Origin: Sarcomyxa edulis
Lineage: Eukaryota > Basidiomycota > Agaricomycetes > Agaricales > Mycenaceae
Assembly (NCBI GenBank): GCA_009761415.1
Contig: QUOL01000004.1
Span: forward strand, 434,001-498,000
Length of the DNA: 64,000 nt
Reading direction: 5' to 3'
The notes under the pieces are model-generated. The model was not told where the DNA came from. It did no database searches and saw only the letters and a list, made by a program, of their open reading frames with translations. Both the position numbers and the translations under genes were made by a program. Numbering within the stretch: the first letter of the stretch is position 1; each line of letters starts with the position of its first letter. Below are positions 50,696 through 63,525 of the stretch, in pieces.

Positions 50696-52087
50696 ATGTT
50701 CGGTCGCCGACAGAACAACGCCGACATACGGAACGAAGACCCCGGTGTTCGTAAAGACGACCATCCACATCGTACCAACATGAACGGGAGCACACCGTTC
50801 CGACTTGGTTCATGGATCAGACTCCATGGCGTCGACCTCATCACCATGGCTCTCATGGGTGCAGTGGGGCTCGGTATATACGAAGCTCGTAGGTGCTCTG
50901 ATTCAAACAACTCCGTTAGTCAACCTTATCAAATCTTGAGACAGCACCTGCACCGTCCCGCTCTTTCCCCGTGTACTTCCAAGATGGACAGGTCGTATAC
51001 CCTCAGTTCGCCTACGCCATCCGTTCCCAGATCATCCCTATATGGCTCGCAGCGTTCCTCGCCTTCATCATACCCTTCTTTTTCTTTTGCCTCTTCCAAG
51101 CTAGACGACGAAGCGCGAACGATCTCCTCACCACCACTATGGGTCTTCTCAAAAGCCTCATCGCAGCTGCCGTATTCCAAGTGTGGATCAAATGGCTCAT
51201 TGGTCGGTCCTATGCTTATTCTCGAATTCTATCGCAACTAACGCCACAATAAAGGTGGCCTTCGTCCTCACTTCTACGCAGTCTGTAAACCATCCATAAC
51301 ATCCAACGCCGCTCCAACTGGCACCGGATTTTCCTCCTTGATGTACGACCGCAAGATATGCACAGGCGACCGGAAGCAAATCAACGACGCGCTCGAATCT
51401 TTCCCTTCCGGCCACGCCACCGCTGCTTTTGCCGGCTTTATCTACCTGACACTCTATTTCAACGCACAACTCAAAGTCATGTGTGCCCACAACCCCGCGT
51501 ATTGGAAAATGATCATGTTCTTTGCTCCGATCCTGGGCGCCACACTGATCGCAGGCTCCCTCACTATCGACGAATGTAAGTACACATCAGCACTTTAGCT
51601 CTGGGATCTGCATCTCACTGTCGCTGCTTTTTCTGTGATTTTTGTCACGATAGACCACAACTGGTACGACGTGGTCGCAGGCGGTATAATCGGAACCTTC
51701 TGTGCCTTCGTCGCGTTCCGCCAAACCTTCGCAGCCGTGCTCGATTTCAGATTCAACCACATACTCCTCCCTCGCGCTACATCCTTGTTCCACCGCAGAC
51801 ATACTCCTTTCTCTTCAGGAGCTGGAGGGGCACCGTATTATTCGTATGCGCCATCGGGCGAGTATACATCGACGGACCTACCTTTCACGAGAGAGGGAGG
51901 TTGGGGCTGGGCTCAGGGAGAGGCTTTCGTGGGTGCACCAGGGGACGCTACGGCACTTGGAGCAGGAGGTACAGGTGGAGGCAGTGCAGGCGGGGCTCTA
52001 GGCAGAGCCGAAGCTGGGGCTCCCGCTGGCACGCATACCCATAATGGTGTTACTCACGAAGGTCCTGTCGGCGAGAGGACAATCTAG
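50696..52087 (+). CDS. PAP2-family lipid phosphate phosphatase (DPP1/LPP-like), 401 aa
   Basis: Membrane enzyme that dephosphorylates diacylglycerol pyrophosphate, phosphatidate and related lipids. Exons 50696-50888, 50945-51202, 51255-51575 and 51654-52087 total 1206 nt. Six hydrophobic segments (for example LITMALMGAVGLGIY; IPIWLAAFLAFIIPFFFFCLF; MIMFFAPILGATLIAG). The three phosphatase motifs are KWLIGGLRPHF (KX6RP), PSGHATAAF (PSGH) and SLTIDEYHNWYDVVAG (SRX5HX3D-like with Thr in place of Arg). The C-terminal ~100 residues are Gly/Ala/Thr rich, without motif, probably cytosolic. Order and spacing fit fungal Dpp1. TATA-like TATATAAA at about 50628 lies 68 bp upstream. Confidence 0.9.
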
Positions 52088-55000
52088 ACTGACATTTTTT
52101 TTGGGCTTGAAGCACAGTATGTACCATAAGACGATGCACCATTGGCTTGATTATACCATATCCTTACATACACATCACTGGCACTATATATACGCACCTC
52201 ACATTTCGTAGATCACGACATTACGACTTCTGAAAGACTATACTAGAATCCGAACATCAGAGCAGGGTATAAATGAAGTATGCCACTCACCTCGCAGTGC
52301 AATGAAGAATATCAGGCTGCAAAAGAAAGGAAAACACACCACGAAGGTGAAAAGGGTTGTAAAAAATTGTTGGAACGAAGCATGGATCATCAGACAAACG
52401 TCTTCACCAGCTCTCCACCAGAACTACACCAGTTCCGCCATCCCACCCCGTTCAACATCCCACAGAGGAACAACCCGCTCCTGTCGCTATCACAGATACC
52501 CACTCTCGAAGCATTGCTTCCCCCACTACTGCGACCACACCATGACAATGTCACTTCACTACTCCTACTCCTTGCGCTCAGCAAACGCCAACCACAGTAA
52601 TTAAACCGTTGGTCAGCAAGCCAGAACGTCTTATCCACTGAACCTCGTGAATCCCGTCATCCACATACTGCCTTTCACGCGAAAGCGATTACAAACGACA
52701 CAAAGCAGTCATCCGAACCGAGCCAAGAAGCTGCTTTCTTGCAAACCGCAATGCCTCTCGCCTTAAAGCGCTCAGCAGTCCCGCTCTACATCCCCGAACC
52801 CACCGACCACCAGTTCCCTTTTCTCGTGTCTTCCTGTATGTGGTCCTGACCGCAACCCATAAATTTCGACGTTGGAACAAACCAAGTCAACGAAGATCCT
52901 CGTCAACAAAGGTTAACAACCCATGATGCAGCCCTAACCACTCGCGCCTAGCCAGTGATATCCAAAATGCACACCCATAGATCGAACACCCGTGCTCTCC
53001 TGAGAGAAACACATCACCAGGGAACTCGAGAACAAATCTCTGTTGACGACTCCCGAGGGCGTCACAACTTCCAAGGCAATGAAGGAGAAGATCTATGGGG
53101 GTTGAATTCTTTGCGAGACGGAGGAGGGTCGTCATCAAGTAGGAGAATTACTTTGAAGAGTCATCAGATAATCGATGTGGTCTACGATACGAAGAAGGGC
53201 GAATGACAGGTCAGGATCAGTGAAAGAACAGAAAAAGGAGGGGGGAAGGGCTCAAAGAGACGTGTCTTCGCGGTCCTTACTGAATAACGAAGCGATTGCG
53301 GAGTGCTCGCACTCCTCGAGGCTCTAAATTCGGTTGGCGCAGAACAGCGATGCAACGTAAATCACAGCCGCAGACAGAGTGTCAGGGTAACGAAGGTCCA
53401 GCGTGAAGTAGCAACTTGACGGCGTCCGATGTAAATCTTATGTAGCCCGAGTCTTCCTGTATTGGAAGATCATTGGATGGGGGAGGGTAAGGATATTGAT
53501 GCGGAGGGGAATCGTGTGAGAATCGGGTTCCAGGGATATATAGCAGATTGAGCTGGCGGATGTCCAGTAAAACAAACGCGAATCCCGCTAGCGCCATAGC
53601 ACCTCCTCGGCATATCGTTCATATAAGTGATCCAACACCTCATACTTTCCTGTACGCCGACCATCTCCACTCTTGATTCCAAGGTGACTTTCCCCGCGAA
53701 GCCATGTGAATTTAGCAGCGTTCGCCGACGCTTCTGAGCTCCCATCCTTATCCCTCCGTGCATCGTTACTAGAAGAAAGCAACAGCAGGAGAGATCAAGG
53801 CAGCCCACGGTGCGCTGAGCCCAACGAAAATATACACCGGGATTTGAGTGAACCGCCCTCCCTAACAGAGGTGGTCACCCAGGGAAAGAGTCAGAGACTC
53901 AGGCCCCCCGATATCCTGTTCGGAAGACTTGTTTACTCCGAAGAGTAGTGGATATTGATGCGAGGGCTAATGAAATAGCACGAGTTCCAACCGATGACAC
54001 GATGGAAAGAATCAGACGCGAAGTGACGATGGGTGAAAAGAAACCTGGTAAGAGGTATGTACGGAACCCATTTGGAATGTAAAGTCGCCACTATATCCTC
54101 TAGATTATGTGAAGCCTGCTCAGCTTCCAACCAGCGTCCACTAAAGTCCCGCGACGCTCCTCTGGTGCTAGTCGAACTGCCTTCTGCGTCACTGATCGAT
54201 CCCACACGTTTCCGGTGTCGCCTTCCCTCTTCCTCTCACATGCATGATAAACCGCGTACTGTTCAAGGGCCCTGCCACTCAGCGAAGACGGCGGGCCACA
54301 TGAAGGCAGCGTTCCTGTGCGTGTTGCAGTGAACATGGAATCGGGGTCCCGAGGCAACACAAGTGGGGATCTGTGCGTGGGTGACACAGCGCGACGTGTC
54401 CTCCAGGGCACTTTCCGGAGAAGCGATTGAGGACGCGGTCGAAAGCCTCATTGCAGGCGAGTATGTCTAGTCGGATAAGTGGCAGATCCTTTACACGCGC
54501 AACTGCGATAGGATTCAGACCATCTCGGAAGGTCGTCGTGTATCTCGAAACAGGTGCCACCCAATGACCCGCCGCCTACGCGGCAATACACCACCTCAAG
54601 TGAATGTAGGATATGCAGAGGACCTATAATTACTTAGGGTTAGGATCATTCTCGGGTTAGGGAACCAAAGAATAAGTATTGGCTGGAAGCAGGGAATTGA
54701 CCAAGGAGAGGGAGATGGGTCGTAGGCGGGAACCTGGAGCGTAGGTCCTGGAAAGATATAAGATGAAGGGCCTAAATGAAACAGAGATGGGGTTTGAGGA
54801 GGAGTCTCCGTTTTGGAGACGGGTACATCGAGGTTTGAGTGAGAAAGAGAAAAACAAAAATCGCGCGTAAACGCGGTGCACGTGTCATTCGCGTAAACAA
54901 ACGCCGATGAAGGGCACAGCCACCCAGCGTGTCCACGGACCACGGTCCATCACGCATGCTGCGCACGCTGACTGCCAGCTAAAAGTGAAATTGGATTTAC

Positions 55001-55639
55001 CATTCAAGACATCGAGCAGTTGATGTTTCAAATGGAAAGATTGCTTGACGACGCTAACTACCTATAGCTAACGGAGAATGACATGATTTTCTATGTACAT
55101 ACGTGTCTAAGAAGAACACCAAATTCATGAGACGACTTAAATTTTCTGCAAAGCCTCGCGGCCCTCGCCAGAAGAATGAGATCCTCCGAAGAAGTGTGGT
55201 TCAAGCGAAGCGGCGGGAAGACGACCACCGCGAGAACGTCTGCTTATATGGGGTCCAAGAAAGCAGATGAGATACATAGCGACATCCTTGGATGTTAATC
55301 TCTCGGGACCGGTAGATAGGAAGCAACATAATCGGGGATTAGAGGTCGATCCCGACCTAAGTAAAGCCTGTGCTCGTGCCAGTAAGTTGGTCTTGGGCCA
55401 GACTTTGTGCACACTGCACAGAACAGAAAAGGCGAGCTTTCGAATAGTGAAACAGATACACATTCTGAGCCAGGTTTGCGAATCGGAATCGTGGAGAGCG
55501 TGAAGGAGGGTGAAGTTACGTGACTAGCTGAGCGTGGAAAGGCTTGCCGAGAGGCTGATGGACAACAGGTAACGAATTTCAAGTTGCGCACTCATAATCA
55601 AACTGCATTCGCTGTGCATAATCCTTCTCTTCAAGGCCA
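52088..55639. other. 3.5 kb gene-poor gap
   Basis: No gene can be supported. Several 60-110 codon ORFs overlap on both strands but show no family, no consistent splice signals and no shared frame. Short telomere-like words TTAGGGTTAGG (about 54633) and GGTTAGGG (about 54655) occur. A minus-strand candidate starting with ATG 55595 and ending at the stop 55137 could be a spliced small gene head-to-head with myosin V (45 bp apart), but I could not choose a reading frame. Confidence 0.5.
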
Positions 55640-58600
55640 ATGGCCGAAAACATCTACAGCAAAGGGACCAGAGTCTGGTTCGAAGACAAGGAGCAGGCGT
55701 GGCTCTCCGCTGAAGTAGCCTCAGTCACAAAAAGCGCAGACGATGCCATCAAGTTGGTCTTCATTGACGAGCGGGGCAAGGTCAGTCTTGTTAGTCGCAA
55801 ATCATCGCACTTTTCTCATTCCTGAACCCAGGAAATTACCATCAACACGACTGGGAAAGATATCAAAGACGGGAAGGAGGGCTTGCCACCACTTCGAAAC
55901 CCTCCACTACTAGAAACCGCCGATGATTTGGCAACTCTCTCTCATCTTAACGAACCCTCCGGTAGGTCTTCCTTTGTGCGGGATAGGTATACATGATCCT
56001 AAATGTCTATCACAAAGTGCTACACACCATACGAAATCGTTATTCGCAACACAGTATATATACATACAGTGGTATTGTGCTTATTGCAGTCAATCCTTTC
56101 CAACGGGTTACTCTGTATGGACCCGAAATCATCCAAGCATACAGCGGAAGACGGAGGGGCGAGTTAGAACCACATTTGTTCGCTATTGCGGAAGATGCGT
56201 ATACAGCAATGAGGAAAGAGGGTATGGGGCAGACCATCATTGTGTCCGGAGAGAGGTAAGTTGTTCGGTTCACCTTTTGTCTCATGTCTGACGCGTATGT
56301 AGTGGTGCCGGTAAGACTGAATCGGTGAGCATCAATTCTTCGTCCTCGTTGCACTACTCTAATGCCAAGTCTAGGCGAAATTCATCATGCGTTATCTTGC
56401 ATCGGTCAACCCGCCTGACGCACCACCAAAATCCAAAATGAAATTGTCGCTGGACGATTCCAGTGAGATCGAACGTCAAATCCTTGCTACCAATCCCATC
56501 TTGGAGGCGTTCGGTAACGCCAAAACCACTCGAAATGACAACTCTTCTCGATTCGGCAAATATATTCAGGTATGAAGGCATCATCATTGATATGACTCCT
56601 TCTGATCTCCTCTAAGATCCTATTCGATGGTAAACAAGAAATTGTTGGAGCACGGATCCGAACGTACCTCTTAGAACGTTCTCGGATTGTCTTCCAGCCG
56701 ACGACGGAGCGTAACTACCACATTTTCTACCAACTATGCGCCGGAGCTCCCCTCAAGGAACGCAAAGATCTTGGACTCGACACTGACTCGACCAAATTCC
56801 AATTTTTGAAGCAAGGAGGTCCTACGTCATCTCCCATCGCAGGCGTGGACGACGCTGAAGAGTTCAGGGCTACCCAACAAGCCCTTTCTACTGTAGGAAT
56901 CAGTGTGGAGAAGCAATGGGCCGTCTTTCGATTGCTATCTGCCCTGCTTCATTTGGGGAATGTCAAAATCACTCAGGCGCGTTCGGATGCATCTTTAGAG
57001 GATAGCGATCCGGCTTTACTATTGGCGACGCGCTTTTTGGGCGTCAATCTCGCGGAATTCAAGAAATGGACGGTCAAAAAGCAAATCGTCACTCGATCAG
57101 AGAAAATTGTGACTTCGCTGAATGCCGCACAGGCGACTGTGGTGCGGGATAGTGTAGCGAAGTTCGTATATGCGTGTATGTTCGAGTGGTTGGTGGCTAT
57201 CGTGAACGAGAGTTTGGCGGGAGAGAATGGGGATGCTGCAGAACGTGCTGAGATGTTCATTGGTGTATTGGATATCTACGGGTTTGAACATTTCCAGAAG
57301 GTTCATATTTTTCTCTTTCCCTTCCCTTCCCTTGTTAACGAAAACGATCTCCCAGAACTCGTTTGAGCAGTTCAGTATCAACTATGCAAACGAGAAACTG
57401 CAGCAGGAGGTACGCTCTCATATCGTCTTTGCTCTCACATATTGCTGAATCATTACCTAAAGTTCAATTCTCACGTGTTCAAACTGGAACAAGAAGAATA
57501 TGTCAAAGAGGAGATCAATTGGACGTTCATCGACTTTTCAGACAACCAGCCGTGTATTGATGTTATCGAAGGCAAACTCGGAGTTCTCGCACTGCTGGAC
57601 GAAGAGTCGCGTATGCCTTCGGGAACCGATTCATCCTTCTTGCAGAAGCTAAACACCCAACTTATCAAGCCGGAGTACAAGGCTGTATTCAAAAAACCAC
57701 GCTTTGGTAACTCGGCTTTCACTATAGCCCATTATGCTCTGGATGTAACGTACGAAGTCGACGGCTTCCTGGAGAAGAATCGAGATACTGTCCCAGACGA
57801 ACATATGGCCCTCCTCGCCTCGACCAAAAACACGTTCTTGAAAGAGGTCCTCGACGCTGCCCTTCTATCTACGAAGGCTGCAGAACCTCCACATCCCTCT
57901 TCTCCCGCCTTTTCTGACTCTGGTAGCGCCGGCTCGCGTCGTTCCTCTGTTATCCCCGATCCTGGACGCCAGTCTTTCGTTGGAGCCAGCGGAAACAACG
58001 CTGCAGGAGTAAAACGTCCAGGAGCCTCGAATAAGAAACCCACGCAAGGATCGATCTTCAAGGCATCGTTGATCACTCTCATGGACACCCTCAGCGTCAC
58101 AAACGTGCATTATATTCGATGCATCAAGCCCAACGAACAGAAAAGGCCCTGGGAATTCCAACCCCAACAAGTCTTGGGTCAGCTTCGAGCTTGTGGTGTT
58201 CTTGAGACTATCCGAATCAGTTGTGCTGGTTATCCTACACGTTGGACATACGAAGAGTTCGCTGAACGGTACGTATTTGAGTCATATTTCGATTACCGGC
58301 GATGTCTGACATACAGACAGATACTACATGCTTGTGTCTTCTACAGTCTGGCAGCCGATGATCCAGTCCATGGATCTCAAACGACTTTGCTCCACTATTT
58401 TAGAGAAGACGATCAACGATCCCGATAAATACCAAAGCGGTCTTACCAAAATCTTCTTCCGAGCTGGAATGCTCGCTGCCCTGGAGTCCCTCCGCTCTGA
58501 AAGGCTCAATGCAATGGTGACAGTCGTGCAGAAGAATATGCGAAGACGAATGGCAGTCAAAAACTACCAGAATCTACGAAACGCTACGATCAGAATACAA

Positions 58601-61281
58601 ACCTGGTGGCGTGGTATTATGGCACGACGACTTGTGGAAGAAGTACGACGTGACGTTTCAGCGAGACGTTTGCAGACTGCTGTTCGGCGATTCGTTCAAC
58701 GAAAACATTTCCTGGACACCAAACATGCAATTACCATCTTCCAGAGTCGTAAGTTGGGCTTGTCGGTAAGGTCTATATGTGATGCTGAGACTTAATTTTC
58801 AGGGGTGCGGGGTGCTCAGGCGCGCAAATTCTACGTCGAACATAGGACCGGACGAGCTGCCACTCTCCTTCAAAGTTTGCTTCGTGGAGTGTACGTGATT
58901 TGCATTGTAGCTTACTTTGATATTGACACTCTGTCTTTCTAGCGCGTCACGGCGTGTCTTCCGATCTGACGTGAAGCATGTTGTTTACCTGCAATCCTGC
59001 ATGCGTCGTCGTCTTGCTCGCCAGGAGCTCAAAGTCTTGAAAGCGGAAGCTCGCTCTGTCTCCAAGTTCAAAGAAATCTCCTACAAATTGGAGAACAAGG
59101 TCGTGGAGCTTACACAAACCCTCCAAAAGCGAACACAGGAGAAGAAAGATCTTCAAGCCAAGCTCACAGAGCTCGAACAGCAGTTGCAACAATGGATCAA
59201 CAGGCATGAAGAATCGGACGCGCGTGCGAAGCAGTTCAGTTCCTCGCTGCAGACTGCGGAAGCCGAATTGACTCGTCGAGAAGAACTTTTGACTGCCAAG
59301 GCGGACGTCGAAAAGAGATTGGAGGAAGCTACTACAAAGGCTGCAGAGAAGGAGGCTGTTATTCAGAAACTCACGGACGACTTGATTCGGCAAGCCGCTC
59401 AGCTTGAACAGCAACAGAAGACAATCGAGAGCACTCCTATCCGAAACGTGGAAGATAGCTCCGTCATCTTGACCCTCAAGAACGAAGTCAGCAGTCTACG
59501 AGAACAACTCAATCGTTCGAACGCTTTGAACGTCCTGACAAGGGGTAGTCGGGTCGATCCTCCATTGTCACCGACATTCGCACCAGGTTTACGAGCAGCT
59601 GAGTCTCACGGGGCCTTGAATGGTACCCCGTTGAGTGTTCCTTCCCAACGACACCAGCGGAGACACAGCACAGCCGGCGTATATGCTATGTCACCCAATG
59701 AGCATCGTACCTCGACTGATGAGATCATGATCGACGTTAAGAAGAGTCAGGCCTTGAATCCTAGAGCTGTGTCGGTGGCCTACAATGGAGAAGACAACTA
59801 CCTCCGATTCCGCTCTCCGAACGGTCTTCCTGACATCCGTGATTATGACGATCCTGCGGAGGAGAAGATCAGACTGATGCAGGATGTGAAGCGCCTTGAC
59901 GAAGATGTGTTAGATGGTCTCGTCCGAGGTCTGAAGATTCCAGCGCCAAGTCTGACAAATCCGTCTGCAGTCAAGGAAATTCTTTTCCCAGCCAACTTGA
60001 TCAGTCTGGTCACCAACGAGATGTGGAAATATGGCCTTATTCCCGAAAGTGAAAGGTTCCTTGCCAATGTCATGCAGACGATACAAACTCACGTCATGGT
60101 ATGTAAGCTCCCTATGTTGAAGTCTTATTCTTATTCGTCTCTATCTCTAGTCATTTACTGGTGAAGACGCTATCATCCCTGGCATATTCTGGCTTTCGAA
60201 CGTCCACGAGATGCTCTCTTTCATCTGCGTAGCCGAAAGCGACATGTTACAAGGCATTGGTCCAGGTGAAGAAAACGCGGTTCGGCCATTCGATTGGAAC
60301 GACTACGAACGACTCGTTTCCGTTGTCAAACATGACTTGGACAGCTTAGAATATAACATATACCACACCTGGATGCAGGAGACGAAGAAGAAACTTTCCA
60401 AGATGGTTATTCCCGCGCTTATTGAGAGCCAGTCTTTGCCTGGTTTCACAACAACTGATGGAGGTGGCCGTCTGTTCAATCGCATCCTCAATACCAACAG
60501 TCAGCCGGCGTTTAGCATGGATGATATCTTGAACCTGCTCAACAAAGTCTGGAAGAGCTTGAAGAGTTATTACATGGAAGAGTCGGTGGTACAGCAAGTC
60601 GTTACCGAACTCCTCAGACTCATCGGTGTTACGAGCTTCAACGATTTACTTATGAGACGCAATTTCTCCTCCTGGAAACGGGGTAAGTCCTGCTTCATTC
60701 TGTCCCCTCACATTCTGCTCACATTGCGTAATTACTAGCTATGCAAATACAGTATAATATCACCCGGATCGAGGAATGGTGCAAATCGCACGACATGCCC
60801 GAGGGCACCCTCCAGCTAGAACACTTGATGCAGGCCACCAAGCTTCTCCAGCTCAAGAAGGTCTGTCTAGTTCCATAGCTTGCCATTTTCCGTTGCTTAC
60901 GATGTTCTTGTCAGGCTACTGCAGCCGATATAGAAATTATCTACGATGTCTGCTGGATGCTGAGTCCCATGCAAATTCAACGCATGTGCACTAATTATTA
61001 TGTCGCTGACTACGAGGTATTTGTGATTCAATCGTGTCTCTACTGATCATACTGAACTTTCGTTCCACCTACAGAATCCGATATCCCCTGAAATACTGCG
61101 GGTTGTTGCATCTCGAGTCCAAGCTAATGACCGCAACGACCACCTTCTCCTCTCACCAGAAACGGAGGAGGTTGGGCCCTACGAGCTACCACTTCCGCGC
61201 GAGGTTTCTGGATTAGAGACATACGTCCCTGCTTACCTCAATGTTTCACATCTCCGCAGATTAGCTGCTCTGGTAGCCTAG
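55640..61281 (+). CDS. MYO2: Class V myosin heavy chain (Myo2-type), about 1,600 aa
   Basis: Actin motor carrying secretory vesicles and organelles along cables. Around 14 short introns. Start [20 protein letters not shown] (SH3-like N-domain), motor domain with P-loop [11 protein letters not shown] split by an intron after GE (56255/56303), switch [16 protein letters not shown] (about 56515), switch [10 protein letters not shown] (about 57270), a Ser-rich loop 2 (about 57890-58050), relay and converter. Six IQ motifs follow ([59 protein letters not shown]; 58510-59030), then a coiled coil (59040-59520) and a DIL cargo-binding domain (about 60000-61080). C-terminus [14 protein letters not shown]. 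Six IQs plus DIL define class V. Every catalytic element is present. Exact borders of some small exons were not fixed. Confidence 0.94.
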
Positions 61282-61456
61282 GCTGCGTTTCCCTCTCATA
61301 CCGCGTTTTCTCTACGGATCTGTTGTCAATCTATATAGTATACCTTGCATTGCATTGTACGCGTACATTTGCATTGCTGTATTCTCACGAAGGAGAAGAA
61401 TAATGAAGTCTTTTCATCGTGTATCGTTTATGATTTTGCAGTGAGGTAGATTGATA

Positions 61457-62435
61457 CTAACTACTAGTCATTGCGGGAACAAGAGCTAGCGTACATCCGT
61501 CCTCCACTTGGCTTGCTAATTCTTGATCATTACGCAAAAGGGTACGTCCCGTCGGATCATCAGGCGATAACTTGAATAATTGTAGAGGCTGTGGCAAAAG
61601 ACAAGTCGACATGGACCAGCATCCGACAAGCAACAACTGACGTACGGAAATTGAAGATACACTTAGATGAGTGGCAATCAAGTCGAGTGCTCTACCCGTT
61701 CCTAAGGACTATCATGGTGATGAGAAATATATTGCATATAATGTCTGCCGATGTAGCCAAGATGTGGCGTACCTTTCGAAACCAGAGCACTTTCTCTGCT
61801 CCTTCTGCAGAAACTCTGACGTGTAAACGCTGGTCTATAGCAGTCGAGGAAGGTTTGTCCTTGGTATCTCCTGGAATAGCGCGGTGTCGCATCTTCATGA
61901 GCTCGATCTTTCGAAACTGAGCTAGCTTTGTGGGATCGGTGGGGACTTTGGTGGTACGTCGAACACCTGATGTTGTAGATGAAGACGAGAAGTTCTTTGC
62001 TAGGAGTGCCCGGGCTGCTTCGTTCTTTTCCTGAGATTTAGTCGGTTGTACAGTACACGCATGAGACTTGGGATGTCGATGGCTACAGAGTAAACCTCAA
62101 CAAATGTTTTGCCTGCCCAATTGCATGAAGCGACTTTACTCTGCGCAGAAAGACTTTTGGCAAACACAGACGGCAGGAGATCTGCCTTGGTCATCCGGAT
62201 TTGCTATGAAAGACTCAAGTGTCGGCTTTCCGCATTTCTCTACAGCACATCGCTGAAGTTTCTCGAAATGTGTACGCGACGGGTTCAGTGCGGCGAGATC
62301 CACGGGGCAAGAATGGCTCTCCGGGGTAATGTGATGCCTGCAGAAGTATTTGGTACATCGACATTGTATCGGCAGAAAGTCGAGCTCGTTGCAAGATGGG
62401 AGTGAACAATGAGCACCGATAGGATCCAAGTCCAT
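61457..62435 (-). CDS. CUZ1: AN1-type zinc finger protein, Cuz1/ZFAND1-like, 266 aa
   Basis: Adaptor that links Cdc48/p97 and the proteasome in the arsenite and heat stress response in yeast and human. Exons 62435-62140, 62082-61773, 61708-61646 and 61588-61457 total 801 nt. Two AN1 fingers: CSLPSCNELDFLPIQCRCTK...CRHHITPESHSC and CAVEKCGKPTLESF...CVCQKSFCADHRHPKSHAC (finger 2 split by an intron). A linker with a basic helix (IELMKMRHRAIPGDTK) follows, then a C-terminal ubiquitin-like stretch VLWFRKSLGTGRALDLIATHL...LLRNDQELASQVEDGCTLAL. Two N-terminal AN1 domains plus C-terminal UBL is the Cuz1/ZFAND1 layout. Lies tail-to-tail with myosin V (175 bp) and head-to-head with VPS2 (73 bp). Confidence 0.9.
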
Positions 62436-62508
62436 ACTTGGCAGGTAGTGGTATGAGTTCAAGAGTGATCGTAACCGCAGCTTCACTGCTTGCTCACGAA
62501 CCACCACC

Positions 62509-63467
62509 ATGAATATTATAGTAAGACCTCCTCATACTCTCTCATTACTTAGAGATCTCAAACAGGGTATCTAGGAAACACTATTTGGCCGCACTGTCAC
62601 TCCTGCTGAGCGTCTGCGCCAGCATCAGCGTGCTCTGGCAAAGGCACAACGTGAACTTGACCGAGAACGAGCTAAGCTTGAACAAGGAGAGAAGAAACTC
62701 ATAATGGATATCAAGAGGAGCGCAAAGGCTGGCCAGATGGTACGATCTTTCCCTCCTCCTGGTACAAGCCGTAATCCTGCTTGATAGAATGCTTGTAAAG
62801 TAATGGCCAAGGACCTCGTGAGGACCCGACGTTACGTCCAGAAATTCTATCAGATGCGCACGCAACTACAAGCTGTTGGTCTACGGATACAGACACTACG
62901 AAGTAACCAGCAGATGGCCGACGCCATGCGCGGCGCTACTAGGGTATGTCTTTGTTATCTGAAACCCCACAAGGCGTCTTACATTACACACTATCTAGGC
63001 CATGGCATCCATGAATAGAGGCCTAAATCTCCCAGGGATTCAGAAGATCATGAACGAGTTCGAGAAGGAAAGCTCTATGATGGACATGAAAGAAGAAATG
63101 ATGTCAGACGCAGTTGACGACGTGATGGACGAAGAGGAAGATGAAGAGGAGGAAGGCGACAAGATCCTCAAGGAGGTTCTGGATGAAATAGGTGTTGGTT
63201 TGTCGCAACAGGTGAGCGCCATCATATATCGTTGTCCAAAAATTGTACCCATTGCCCTACCTTAAGCTCACGGACGCTCCAACTGGACTTGCCAAACTAT
63301 CCTCCGAACTCAGCAATCGGCAACCTGTGGCACTCGGAGATGGACCAACCCCACATACACCACGATCGGGCGACGACAAACCGTCGAATGGTGGCGGATC
63401 AGGTGGTGCGGCTCTATCAGACGAAGACGCATTACAAGCCAGACTAGATGCTCTGCGGCGCGGTTGA
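62509..63467 (+). CDS. VPS2: ESCRT-III subunit Vps2 / CHMP2, 248 aa
   Basis: Forms ESCRT-III filaments that bud intralumenal vesicles and recruits Vps4. Exons 62509-62520, 62575-62739, 62788-62943, 62999-63211 and 63267-63467 total 747 nt. MNIIETLFGRTVTPAERLRQ, then the basic alpha1-alpha2 hairpin (KKLIMDIKRSAKAGQ, KVMAKDLVRTRRYVQKF), the acidic alpha5 region (DEEEDEEEEGD) and a C-terminal MIM1 helix DEDALQARLDALRR for the Vps4 MIT domain. The match to yeast Vps2 is collinear. Exon 1 is only 12 nt. Starts 73 bp from the divergent CUZ1 gene and ends 58 bp before the convergent COG4 stop. Confidence 0.95.
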
Positions 63468-63525
63468 ACTACATTCATCTCTCACTTTGTTGTATATCAG
63501 GATTTGTGAACATTGCGGATAAATA

